In this document: positions 42,595 to 51,496 of the stretch, piece after piece
How positions within the stretch are numbered: position 1 is the first letter of the stretch
How the letters are laid out: every line of letters starts with the position of its first letter
Assembly (NCBI GenBank): GCA_900552455.1
Contig: URZX01000004.1
Coordinates: 1-64,000, forward strand
DNA from: an uncultured Peptococcaceae bacterium
Lineage (GTDB): Bacteria > Bacillota > Peptococcia > Peptococcales > Peptococcaceae
Length of the DNA stretch: 64,000 nt
Reading direction: 5' to 3'
Notes under the pieces: generated by a model
Database searches by the model: none
Seen by the model: the letters and a program-made list of their open reading frames with translations, nothing else
Told to the model about the DNA's origin: nothing
Position numbers and translations under genes: made by a program

Positions 42595-45500
42595 TCAGCG
42601 TCCGTTCCAGGTATTGTCCGGCAGGATCGCTGTCCAATCTTCGATTTTGTTCTTGCCGATTGTCAGCCAACGGTATTCGTGGCCGTTCGTCGCTTCCTGC
42701 ATGTCTGCGTAGTACCAGCCATCGGCAGGATTGTCCGGCCAGACGCGCATTTCGCCAGCCGGCAGCAGATGCTTCGCATCCGGACGGCGATCCAGCGTGC
42801 GATTGACGACGGCGCAGGATTCTGCGCGCGTGATCGTCGCATTCGGACGCACAGTGCCGTCCGGATATCCGCCGAGCAGGCCGCGATCGGCCGCTGCGGC
42901 GACAACATCCGCAAACCACTCGTCGCCGGTGATATCTGCGAAAAGCCCTTCATTGTACGTCACGCCGCGCTCTGCAAAGAATCGCGTAGCGATCGCCGCA
43001 AATTCTGCACGCGTGATCGGTGCGTTTGGACGGAAGCTGCCATCTTCGTAGCCAGCGATCACGCCCATCTGCGCCAGCGACGAAACAGTAACGTTGAACC
43101 AGTCGCCGCTCGTCACATCGCTGAAATCGTTGACATCGCTCGTCACGCGATCGCGCACATCTTCCTTAAGCAGACGATAGAAGATCGTCGCCACTTCTGC
43201 GCGGGTGATTCCCGCTTCCGGGCGCACCGGCCACAGATCGACATCATCGGTAGCCAGGCCCGTGCGATGATCGACCGGATAACCAACCACATAGGAGAAA
43301 TGATCCTCCGTGTTCAGATCGTGCGGTTTTCCGTCATCCTTCGGATCCACCGGTGGCGGCGTCGGCTTTTTCTGCCAGGTAGCTGTGAGCGTGACATCAT
43401 GCCCCGGCATGGTAAAGGTTGTCGTGCTGTGCGCTGCGTCCGCGAGCGCCAGCTCCGGATCGTCGCTTTGCCAGCCGGTAAATCTGTAGCCCGGACGCTG
43501 GCCTGCGTCGATCGTCACAACCATTCCTTCTGCATAAGAACCCGCGCCCGTCGCGTCGGCGTAGCTGTCGTTGACCGCGACTGTGTATTCAGACGGCTGC
43601 ACCTTTTCCATCTGCGCAATGTAGGTCACATTGTCGTTGATCGTTTCTGCGAGAAGATTTTCATCCGTCAGCATCGTTCCGTCGCCGTCCTTGCGCAGCC
43701 ACTGACCAATGAAGTGCCAGCCTTCTTCTGCGGAGATCTGCGGCGCAGATTGGTTCAGCGCTGCGCCAAGCTGTGAGCCAGCCGGAACCGCGATCATCTC
43801 AGGCATGACTGTGCCATGCCCATCAGCGACGGCGAAATTAACAAAGTATTGTCCCTGATCAGGAATGCCGTCACCATTTTTGTCGTAGGCCCAGACAGCG
43901 TACACATCCGTCGCTGCCCCGGCGCTGATCGTCGCATTGGCAGCGAGCGCAGGCAACTGTTCGTTCTGCGCATAGATCTTGTCAGCCGCCGCAGAATCGC
44001 TTGTCCATCCAACCATCATAACAGCGTTTCCATCCTGGTTTTCATGCGTTGGCCAGCCCGCCGCGCCATTCGGCACGCGCCCCTGACCATCCTTTGTCCA
44101 GAGCGGATAGCTGCCCGGCGCCAAGCCAGTCACCGAAGCCTCGTTCGTCTGATCGCCGAACACGCCACTGCCTGCATGATAGACCAGCGTACCGCGGCCG
44201 TTGGCGTCGTAATAATAATGGTTCAGATGGTGCTCCCCTTCGCTGACCGGAACACTGTCGCCAGCCGCCACAGGATTGCCGTCGTGGGTACTGTTTTCGT
44301 AGGTGTACTGGCTACCGTTCTTTTCTTTCACAGCATTTTCTTCCGGCAGCGCCAAAAGCTGCGTCTTGCCATCGTAAGCGATCGCATAATCAACCACCGG
44401 CTCTCCTTCCGGCTCGCCGTTCAGATAATCCGTCGTGATCAGCTTGTTGACCGCAAGCGTTTCCTCCGGTTTTGGGAAGAGCAGCTGCACCGGATCCTCG
44501 CCGGAATCTGCCACCAGATAATTGACCTTCGCGTCGCCATTCAGCGGCAGCGCACCGCCATTTTCATGTAACGTTTTCAGCTGATCGTCCTTCAGCTTCA
44601 CAGAATATTTGATCGTCACCGTCTGCCCCGGCGCGATCTCCTGACCAGGCTCCGGCGTCCAGGACACATACTCATCCTTCAGCACCGCTGGTGGATACGT
44701 TTCTCCATTTGCGCCAGACACTTCCACCGTCGGCTGACTCGTGCATGTCACCCATTCGCTCATCGGATCGGTGATCAGCGCACGGATCTTGATCGAAATG
44801 TCCTCGAAATTTTTCTTCAAGCCTGCGTAATCGTCTGAGGTGTAAACATTTTCAGCGCCAAGCAGATAGCGCAAATCAGCATCGCCTTTGGCACCATTAG
44901 CAAATGAAATACCATAAAGTTCAGCGCGTTCTTTAATATAAACGATATTCTCTCGCATAGTTACAATCTCTGGGATTGAACTGGATCGTACATCATAATA
45001 ATTCTCTCCATCTGTTAGTAATATTACTTCAGGACGTCCTCCAGCGGGCAGGCTTTCTAATAATTCTCTGGATTTTGCAAAAGCATCTTCCAAGTATGTA
45101 CCAGAAGTTGGCGATGGAAGAGCATTGATATCTCTTTTTATCTTAGCCAATTCCTCCGACATTCCTAAACTATAGAATCCCCCATTATTTAAGAATTCTG
45201 CGTGATGCTGCTTATCAAAAGTCATCAGTGCCACACGGGCGTTAAGATCACTAAGAGTCTCTAGCAAACCACCAGGCTCCATCAAGACATTCACTAACGT
45301 GTTCCATCTGGTCGATCCATTCAGGCTGCTCGTCATCGATCCTGTGTGATCCAGAGCCAAGATCACTTCCGACGGCACCGGCTTTACAGCTTGGTCCTTC
45401 GGCGTCGCCGTGAGCGTCACATCCCAGGTATCCTCACCGGTGCGTACAGCGGTTTTGCTCAGCGTCATATTTTCGTCCGACGTATCCGCCGGCGTCAGCG

Positions 45501-45621
45501 TTGCGGGCGCTGTGTTTTCACCAGCATCCGTCTCACCTGCGTACAGCGCATGTGGAAACAGGCCGACGATCATCACGACGGCCAAAACGAGCGCAAGGCT
45601 CTTCTTCAAAATGATATTCAT
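42595..45621 (-). CDS. surface protein with VWA domain, InlB-type repeats and three SLH domains
   Basis: 1008 residues. Signal peptide of about 28 residues ending A-L-Y-A. VWA domain about 84-285 with a MIDAS-like D91-H-T-G-S (Thr in place of the first Ser) and I-L-L-T-D-G-E-N. Then beta-rich and InlB/Listeria-type repeats (W-H-F-I-G-Q-W, Y-R-F-T-G-W-Q, about 580-745), a Pro-rich linker and three SLH repeats (F-S-D-V-T-S-G-D-W-F and G-Y-P-D-G-T-V-R-P) that bind it to the cell wall. GGAGGGG precedes the ATG. Codons for residues about 97-247 are distinctly AT-rich compared with the rest, suggesting a recombined segment. The SLH part is very similar to the protein at 46998-49346. Confidence 0.92.
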   Translation of the reverse strand: MNIILKKSLALVLAVVMIVGLFPHALYAGETDAGENTAPATLTPADTSDENMTLSKTAVRTGEDTWDVTLTATPKDQAVKPVPSEVILALDHTGSMTSSLNGSTRWNTLVNVLMEPGGLLETLSDLNARVALMTFDKQHHAEFLNNGGFYSLGMSEELAKIKRDINALPSPTSGTYLEDAFAKSRELLESLPAGGRPEVILLTDGENYYDVRSSSIPEIVTMRENIVYIKERAELYGISFANGAKGDADLRYLLGAENVYTSDDYAGLKKNFEDISIKIRALITDPMSEWVTCTSQPTVEVSGANGETYPPAVLKDEYVSWTPEPGQEIAPGQTVTIKYSVKLKDDQLKTLHENGGALPLNGDAKVNYLVADSGEDPVQLLFPKPEETLAVNKLITTDYLNGEPEGEPVVDYAIAYDGKTQLLALPEENAVKEKNGSQYTYENSTHDGNPVAAGDSVPVSEGEHHLNHYYYDANGRGTLVYHAGSGVFGDQTNEASVTGLAPGSYPLWTKDGQGRVPNGAAGWPTHENQDGNAVMMVGWTSDSAAADKIYAQNEQLPALAANATISAGAATDVYAVWAYDKNGDGIPDQGQYFVNFAVADGHGTVMPEMIAVPAGSQLGAALNQSAPQISAEEGWHFIGQWLRKDGDGTMLTDENLLAETINDNVTYIAQMEKVQPSEYTVAVNDSYADATGAGSYAEGMVVTIDAGQRPGYRFTGWQSDDPELALADAAHSTTTFTMPGHDVTLTATWQKKPTPPPVDPKDDGKPHDLNTEDHFSYVVGYPVDHRTGLATDDVDLWPVRPEAGITRAEVATIFYRLLKEDVRDRVTSDVNDFSDVTSGDWFNVTVSSLAQMGVIAGYEDGSFRPNAPITRAEFAAIATRFFAERGVTYNEGLFADITGDEWFADVVAAAADRGLLGGYPDGTVRPNATITRAESCAVVNRTLDRRPDAKHLLPAGEMRVWPDNPADGWYYADMQEATNGHEYRWLTIGKNKIEDWTAILPDNTWNGR

Positions 45622-45980
45622 TTGTCCCCTCCTAAATTCCTTTCCTTAGAATACTTCACAACCAGCCGCAACTTCTCGCGTCCGAGAGCGCTGCAGCGTT
45701 TTCACTGACAATTTCCAGAAATCCCTCCTCTCCAAAGTCACCCGATATTACCTGCATCTTACCATAGTTCAGCACGCTTCTCAAGAATTCTCTACAATTT
45801 TTATAGGATTTTGCAACAAAAAATGACACCGCTCGTCATTGAACGGTGTCCACGATGCTGTTTCCTAAAAACTCCCAAGATAGCTATATAAAAGCTTTCA
45901 TATTTTCTTCTCTGGAAAATCATCCCTCCTTTCTCTATAATCTAACTAGGGAATTCACATTTTTAGAGGAGGTTTTTCTA
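45622..45980. other. 359-bp divergent intergenic region
   Basis: Holds the promoter of the VWA-SLH gene, a leader of about 120 nt, the GACACCG/CGGTGTC hairpin (about 45814-45848) and the Shine-Dalgarno site (GAGGAGG) of the LysR gene. That hairpin is followed on the minus strand by a T run and resembles a terminator upstream of the promoter. No coding sequence is supported. Confidence 0.6.
45756..45784 (-). promoter_or_regulatory. promoter of the VWA-SLH gene
   Basis: TTGAGA (45779-45784) and TAAGAT (45756-45761) with a 17-bp spacer, predicting a leader of about 125 nt. Confidence 0.65.
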
Positions 45981-46898
45981 ATGCGAACAGAGCAACTTCA
46001 ACACTTTTTAGAAATTGCAAAATGTCAATCATTAACACAAGCTGCTGAAAATCTTTTTATTGGAAAATCCACGCTTAGTAATTCAATCAGTTCGCTAGAG
46101 AACGAACTTCAGAACGATCTGTTCTGGCGCACAACCAAAGGAACTTTTCTAACTCCTTTCGGCGAAAACATGGTTCCGCTGGCAGAAAAAGTTATTCGTG
46201 CTAATCAGGAAATATTCAGATTGGCACAAGCAAAATCAACGACGGATCAAAAAAGCTTGTATGTCTACTCCTATCCTGTCGGTTCAGTTTCCGCAATGGT
46301 AAGACTTTTAGAATATATGAATGCCAGCTATCCTGAGACTAATTTAACCATTCCCGAAACTCAGACAGAGAATATCATTAATGATCTTATCTCGACTGGT
46401 CATAGCATCGGGGTCGTTGCATCTGGAAGTATAACCTATCCTTATATTAAGCGCAAAGCCGAAAATCACGACTTTGCCTTCGAGCCAGTTTTTGAAGATT
46501 CATTATATGTATTTGTTCATAAAAGCAATCCTTTATGCCATTATTCCACAATACACTTAGACCAGCTTATAAACAAGAGAGTTATAATATATCGTTTATT
46601 TGTACTTCCGGACAAAAACACGTTTTATCATGATTTTCGTAAGCTCAATCATCTCTATACGGTCGACAATTACGAACTCCTAAAAAAGTTAATCACCAGT
46701 GCCCAGATAGTCGGAATTGCACCAGGTCTTACATTCCAAGAAAATAAACGTAAAGATATCGTAAAAATACCAATAGAAGATTCTACAATCAAACTAACGA
46801 TTTCATTAGTATTTAGAAAGGATTCCGAAAAAATGTCCCACGTTGAATTTGCTGCAATAAAATTTCTACGTGATTATTACAAACATCTCGAACATTAG
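45981..46898 (+). CDS. LysR-family regulator
   Basis: 305 residues from ATG 45981, which follows GAGGAGG; an upstream extension without such a site is unlikely. HTH L-T-Q-A-A-E-N-L-F-I-G-K-S-T-L-S-N-S-I-S-S-L-E (residues 18-42), then the effector domain. AT-rich codon use differs from the GC-rich neighbours to the left. It is divergent from the VWA-SLH gene and convergent with the second SLH gene; the target is not clear, possibly the SLC13 gene at 49.7 kb, since LysR genes pair with SLC13 genes elsewhere in this window. Confidence 0.9.
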   Translation: MRTEQLQHFLEIAKCQSLTQAAENLFIGKSTLSNSISSLENELQNDLFWRTTKGTFLTPFGENMVPLAEKVIRANQEIFRLAQAKSTTDQKSLYVYSYPVGSVSAMVRLLEYMNASYPETNLTIPETQTENIINDLISTGHSIGVVASGSITYPYIKRKAENHDFAFEPVFEDSLYVFVHKSNPLCHYSTIHLDQLINKRVIIYRLFVLPDKNTFYHDFRKLNHLYTVDNYELLKKLITSAQIVGIAPGLTFQENKRKDIVKIPIEDSTIKLTISLVFRKDSEKMSHVEFAAIKFLRDYYKHLEH

Positions 46899-46941
46899 CA
46901 TTCAGGCGGCTGCTCTCAATAATTGTATCTACGCATGCCCT

Positions 46942-46990
46942 AAAAAAGGCTGCAACACAGACAAAGAATATTGTTTGTGCTGCAGCCAAA
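46942..46990 (-). terminator. terminator of the second SLH gene
   Basis: GGCTGCA (46948-46954) pairs with TGCAGCC (46981-46987), with CACAnACAA/TTGTnTGTG inside and T run on the minus strand. It may act on both strands between convergent genes. Confidence 0.8.
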
Positions 46991-46997
46991 ATTATTT

Positions 46998-49346
46998 TTA
47001 GCGATTTCTCCAATCGCCTTCCATGTGAACCCGTGTCCATTGTTCAAAGCGTTTTCCATTTTCTTCTTTCCATTGATACTCATGTCCATTAGATGCTTCT
47101 TGAACATCCGAGTAATACCACATTGTTTTTGGATTATCCGGCCATGTTTTCATTTGCTCAACGGACAAAAGATGCTCTGGATGTGGCACTCGTCCAAGTG
47201 TACGATTAATTACTGCACAAGTCTCAGCGCGTGTGATGTTTTTTTGCGGCTGTACTGTGCCATCTGGATAGCCACCAAGCAATTTATGGTCGACAGCTGC
47301 CGCGATGGCATCTGCATACCAATCGTTTGCATTCACATCAGAAAATGTTCCATCCTGATACACACTACTTTGTCTTTCAAAGAAACGTGTAGCGAGCGCG
47401 GCAAATTCTGCGCGTGTGATTGGGGCATCCGGCTTGAAACTACCATCCGAATAGCCACGTACAATACCCAATTTTGCCAACGTAGATACGGTGACATTAT
47501 ACCACGCCTTTTGGCCTACATCGTTAAACGCATTCACATAAACTGTATTTGCATTGCGCACATCCTCTTTGAGCAAACGGTAGAAAATTGACGCAACCTC
47601 AGCTCTGGTAATATTTGCCTCTGGTTTTACAGGCCAAAGGTCTTCATTGTCGGTTTGAATTCCGTTACGATAATCTTCCGGATAACCATGAATATACAAG
47701 AAATGATCTTCCGTGTTCAAAACAGTTGGTTTATCTTTATCCGGATGTGGATGTGGTTTTGGGGTAGGATCCGGATTTGGAGGATTAACTGGCTCATCTC
47801 GCGTCCAAGAACCAACAAGCTCCACATTCGTATCTGGCATATTCAATACCCCATCGTTGATCAAAGTTTCTCGCCCCTCAGGCATTTTAACCTTCCATCC
47901 ATTAAATATGTAGCCATCTGCCATTGGTGCAGGAAGTGTTATTTTTTCATTTTTCCATGCTGTCTGACTATCAGGTACTTGGATATTGTCCGGAGCTGTT
48001 TCATCATAACTATAAGTTACGGTAAACGGATCCCGTTTGAAATAGATACGAAGCGGATGCTGTCTATCCGCTTCTCTGGCGGTAGCTGACAACCACTGAT
48101 CTGGATGATCTGCATTATAGGAATAATCTTTACCAACAACATCTCCCCAACCAGTTTTTTCACCCTCAAACTTCTCAGGACCAATACTTACAGTTGCGTC
48201 AGCAGTAGCCCATCCGCCTTGACCATATGACCACCGGAAATACTGACCATCTTTCCCTTGAAGATAAGCTTCAAAGTACCAGAGAATGTCATCTCTCCAT
48301 TGTGCATATACAGTCATATCGCCAGTAACAACAGTATCTTTGTCAAAATCTTCGCCGCCAGATTTCTGAGTTGTCCACTTTACAAAGGTAATGTCGGAGA
48401 TAGCCGGATCGTTTGGCATTTGGTCGCCAAGAGTGGTACCCGTCGGTACTTTTACCTCTTGATAAGTAGTATCGTCGCCACGATTCATTTTGAAAGTAAC
48501 CGTTGATGACTGTTTTTTCCAAGAACCAACAAGCTCCACGTTCGTGTCTGGCATGGTCAACGTCCCCTCGTTGATCAAGTTGTTTCTCCCCTCTGGAGCT
48601 TTTACTGTCCATCCTTGAAAAATATAGTCTTCAGCAGTTGGTATGGGTAGTGATATTTTTTCATTTTCCCATGCTGTCTGGCTGTCAGGCACTTGAACAT
48701 TGTCCGGAACCATTTCATCATAACTATAAGTTACGGTAAACGGATCCCGTTTGAAATAAATTCGAAGCGGATGCTGTCTATCCGCTTCTCTTGCGGTAGC
48801 TGACAACCACTGATTCGGATGTTCTGCGTTATAGGTATAATCTTTACCTATGACATCTCCCCAACCAGTTTTTTCACCCTCAAATTTCTCAGGGCCGATA
48901 CTTACTGTAGCGTCAGCAACAGCCCATCCACCTTGACCATATGACCACCGGCGATACTGACCATCTTTCCCTTGAAGATAGACCTCGTAGTACCAGAGGA
49001 TATCATTTCTCCAGCGCGCATAAACAGTTGTATCACTATTTACAACCGTTGTTTTATCAAAGTTCTTCGTTCTATCCCAACCAGATTTTTCTGTACTCCA
49101 TGATACAAAAGTAATGTCTTTAATATATGGATTGGCAGGCATCTGATCTCCAAGTGAACTTCCGGCTGGCACCTGTACTTCCTGATAAGTCGTATCATCA
49201 CCACGATTCATTTTAAAAGTAACAGTTACCATTGAAGGCGATGTAGTTGTTTCTTCTGTACTTTCAGCATAAGCAGGTACAACAGATGATATGATGAATA
49301 CGAAAACCAGCACCATCGTTAATACTTGTCGCAACATCCTATTCAT
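46998..49346 (-). CDS. SLH surface protein with two long tandem repeats
   Basis: 782 residues. Signal peptide of about 27 residues ending A-Y-A. Two near-identical units (residues 41-276 and 282-514), each starting T-V-T-F-K-M-N-R-G-D-D and including an InlB/Listeria-type repeat, a W-S-Y-G-Q-G-G-W segment and V-E-L-V-G-S-W at the end. Then a Pro/His-rich linker and three SLH repeats to the C-terminus, nearly the same as those of the 42595 protein but written with AT-rich codons. It is a cell-wall-anchored adhesin-like or structural protein; the function of the repeat is unknown. Confidence 0.92.
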   Translation of the reverse strand: MNRMLRQVLTMVLVFVFIISSVVPAYAESTEETTTSPSMVTVTFKMNRGDDTTYQEVQVPAGSSLGDQMPANPYIKDITFVSWSTEKSGWDRTKNFDKTTVVNSDTTVYARWRNDILWYYEVYLQGKDGQYRRWSYGQGGWAVADATVSIGPEKFEGEKTGWGDVIGKDYTYNAEHPNQWLSATAREADRQHPLRIYFKRDPFTVTYSYDEMVPDNVQVPDSQTAWENEKISLPIPTAEDYIFQGWTVKAPEGRNNLINEGTLTMPDTNVELVGSWKKQSSTVTFKMNRGDDTTYQEVKVPTGTTLGDQMPNDPAISDITFVKWTTQKSGGEDFDKDTVVTGDMTVYAQWRDDILWYFEAYLQGKDGQYFRWSYGQGGWATADATVSIGPEKFEGEKTGWGDVVGKDYSYNADHPDQWLSATAREADRQHPLRIYFKRDPFTVTYSYDETAPDNIQVPDSQTAWKNEKITLPAPMADGYIFNGWKVKMPEGRETLINDGVLNMPDTNVELVGSWTRDEPVNPPNPDPTPKPHPHPDKDKPTVLNTEDHFLYIHGYPEDYRNGIQTDNEDLWPVKPEANITRAEVASIFYRLLKEDVRNANTVYVNAFNDVGQKAWYNVTVSTLAKLGIVRGYSDGSFKPDAPITRAEFAALATRFFERQSSVYQDGTFSDVNANDWYADAIAAAVDHKLLGGYPDGTVQPQKNITRAETCAVINRTLGRVPHPEHLLSVEQMKTWPDNPKTMWYYSDVQEASNGHEYQWKEENGKRFEQWTRVHMEGDWRNR
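47805..48503 (-). repeat. intragenic tandem repeat, unit 2
   Basis: Encodes residues 282-514 of the SLH protein; a diverged copy of 48519-49226, with long identical stretches (for example around the G-P-E-K-F-E-G-E-K-T-G-W-G-D-V coding part). Confidence 0.85.
48519..49226 (-). repeat. intragenic tandem repeat, unit 1
   Basis: Encodes residues 41-276 of the SLH protein; partner of 47805-48503. Such repeats can change copy number by recombination. Confidence 0.85.
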
Positions 49347-49636
49347 ATGTAAACTCCTTTCATAGCATACAAATAAACAGCTCTCCCTATAATATTTATT
49401 GTCAGGACTTGCTATAGATTATTCCCCCTACACAAATCCCCTGAATTCACAGCGTTCCCTGAACGCACAAGTAGTGTCATACACTCCCCCCTCTTTCATT
49501 ACTTCCCTCGTAAGCTGTCACAGCATCTATACAAATACTGTACATCCACCTTATCATGTCTTATATTTCATCGCAAGGCTTTTTTCTACAAAACAGGTGT
49601 AGATATGAAATAAACGACCCACACGTTCTGTTTTAA
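49347..49636. other. 290-bp intergenic region upstream of the SLH repeat protein
   Basis: AT-rich leader/promoter region. On the minus strand TTGCGA with TAAGGT 17 bp away (near 49555-49580) is a possible promoter, and GCGTTC/GAACGC (near 49449-49465) forms a small hairpin in the presumed leader. No coding sequence is supported. Confidence 0.5.
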
Positions 49637-49672
49637 AATAAAAGGGATTGTCGCATATATTGACAATCCCTT
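49637..49672 (-). terminator. terminator of the SLC13 gene at 49.7 kb
   Basis: GGGATTGTC (49644-49652) pairs with GACAATCCC (49662-49670), followed on the minus strand by TTTTATTTTAA. Confidence 0.85.
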
Positions 49673-49676
49673 AATC

Positions 49677-51071
49677 TTAAAGTAATCCAATAAGTGTCCA
49701 ATATGGAATGACAAGAACAACAAGAAATATAAACGCCAAAACCATTTTTGTACTAAAGAACTTAACAAAATCCTTCATCGTTAGCATTCCAAATGAAAAG
49801 TATATTAAATAAATTGCATATTCGTACGGAAATAGCACCTGGTCTAAGCCATTATTGAATGCATAGAGTATTGCATAAGGCTGCATATTTAAGGATAGTG
49901 CAATATCTGTAATAGGAACCCCAAATGACGCCATCGCAGCTAATGGCGTCAACGCGAAATTTACCAAAACAGCTAACAACCAGGTTGTGACAATAACACC
50001 ATGGGATCCCATTTGCTCCATGGCTGGGAATACAAGCGAAACAATCGTATCGCTTATACCCGTTGAAGCTGCAACAAATCCGATTGACATGCATGTAACA
50101 AGGAAGACAACAAATTTGAAATTGATGCTGTCAATATCTTCTTTCTTTACAACACCAAATACAGGAAAAGCAAGGACCGCCGGCAATAAAACGAATATAT
50201 ATGCCATATCCTGCTTGTGAAGGTTTGCAGTCACGATGTATAAAAAGATAATAACAACTGCAACAGCAGAAATCTTTTCTTCTCGGCTCATACGGCCGAG
50301 AGCCGCACGCTTTTCTTTGAAAAGCTCTTTACTGTCAAGCTGCTGATCTGGCTTAAACATTCTTGCAATAACCTCGATCATAATGAACCCAAACGGAATA
50401 AATATTGCATTGTGCATCAAATATTGTCCAAAATTCATAGTAATTGTAGGGTCTGCAGATGATGCAACAGAAGCCAGCAATCCAAAATTAGTTGGTACAT
50501 AAATAAAGAACCCCGGCATCAAATATCCCATTGCGCCAGCCAATGTAATCCCGGCGGCGGTTTTTGATCTCTTTAACCCCAGTGTTGAACAGATGCCATA
50601 CGCAAATGTCGCCATTGCCACACAGGATCCTCCAGGTAAAAAGAGATTAAAAACCAAACCGAAGAAGTACATCCCCCAAAGAATACCTCGATAGGTACAG
50701 CTCGTTTTTAGTAAGCAGAAATAAGCAAGGCGTTGAAGCAATCCATTTCTAAGCAATGCGTTAACTAATAATAATATGCCAAGCACCTGCCAAGGAATCG
50801 ATTGATGCCAGCCTGCAAAAGCCAACTCCCATGGCGCAACGCCAGTTATTATAAACAAGAACGGCATAATAATGCACGGGATATAATTATCCACTAATTC
50901 AAATGCAAACATCAAAATTGTCCAAGTTGTAATCACTGTAAACATCTTTTGCTGGTGCGTAAACAGGTCTGTAGTAGGAATCAATAATAAAAGCAAAGGT
51001 ATAATAAAGATAATCACCCAGCACATCAAATGTTTTTTATTGATTGAGAAATTTTTTGTTGTAACACTCAT
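49677..51071 (-). CDS. SLC13/DASS-family transporter, copy 3
   Basis: 464 residues with about 11-12 membrane helices. L-P-G-G-S-C-V-A-M-A-T-F in the first half and F-A-L-T-P-L-A-A-M-A-S-F-G-V-P in the second mark the repeated substrate-binding regions of the family. It is closer to the transporter at 57942-59342 (both start with M-S-x-x-T-x-x-x-S-I-N-K and share the C-terminal Y-E-Y-x-x-Y-x-I-x-F-x-F-G) than to copies 1 and 2. AT-rich and monocistronic. Substrate unknown, probably a carboxylate. Confidence 0.86.
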   Translation of the reverse strand: MSVTTKNFSINKKHLMCWVIIFIIPLLLLLIPTTDLFTHQQKMFTVITTWTILMFAFELVDNYIPCIIMPFLFIITGVAPWELAFAGWHQSIPWQVLGILLLVNALLRNGLLQRLAYFCLLKTSCTYRGILWGMYFFGLVFNLFLPGGSCVAMATFAYGICSTLGLKRSKTAAGITLAGAMGYLMPGFFIYVPTNFGLLASVASSADPTITMNFGQYLMHNAIFIPFGFIMIEVIARMFKPDQQLDSKELFKEKRAALGRMSREEKISAVAVVIIFLYIVTANLHKQDMAYIFVLLPAVLAFPVFGVVKKEDIDSINFKFVVFLVTCMSIGFVAASTGISDTIVSLVFPAMEQMGSHGVIVTTWLLAVLVNFALTPLAAMASFGVPITDIALSLNMQPYAILYAFNNGLDQVLFPYEYAIYLIYFSFGMLTMKDFVKFFSTKMVLAFIFLVVLVIPYWTLIGLL

Positions 51072-51496
51072 GTTACCCCTCTTTCCTTTTCGTCATCACA
51101 TCAAAACGTTGGTTGTTCTTCGTCAAAATCTCCATCACGGGAATCTTCTGTAACGCAAGCATTCGTTTTCCCCTCGTATGCTCACGTTCCAAATACGGCT
51201 ACGTCATTTTAGTAACCACTGCCGTTTTCTGCCATTCCGTTTCAGACGAGTACTCCATAAGATACACGTATTGTGTTTCCATAACGCGCCCCTCCTCATA
51301 AATAATTTTCATGACTACAATCAAATTATATTCCTCTTTTGAGGAAAGGACTATATACCATTTTATGCTCATCCATGTTCAAAAAAGCTGTACACACTTT
51401 TAGGCATACGAAAGCCTCCGATAGTTTGAAAACTATCGGAGGTTTGAAAACATATAAAACATTGACCAATCTGCACCGATTCGGATACAATTCTCT
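51072..51496. other. 425-bp intergenic region
   Basis: Between the SLC13 gene and the end of the MerR operon. It should contain the SLC13 promoter and holds the strong hairpin at 51415-51442. A short open frame at 51113-51301 has no ribosome-binding site and was not accepted. The shift from AT-rich to GC-rich DNA falls here. Confidence 0.55.
51415..51442 (-). terminator. hairpin terminator of the MerR operon
   Basis: CCTCCGATAGTTT (51415-51427) is complementary to AAACTATCGGAGG (51430-51442), a near-perfect palindrome about 55 bp after the MerR stop. The T run is short, so termination strength is uncertain. Confidence 0.65.

Noticed and set aside
45814..45848. Attenuator in the VWA-SLH leader
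   Set aside because: The hairpin lies upstream of the best promoter (45756-45784), so it would not be in that transcript.
47805..49226. CRISPR array
   Set aside because: The repeats are long protein-coding tandem units, not short repeats with unique spacers; no CRISPR array was seen anywhere in the window.
51113..51301. A 62-codon open frame between the SLC13 and MerR genes
   Set aside because: No ribosome-binding site, no domain, Cys/Ser-rich translation; it lies in promoter DNA.
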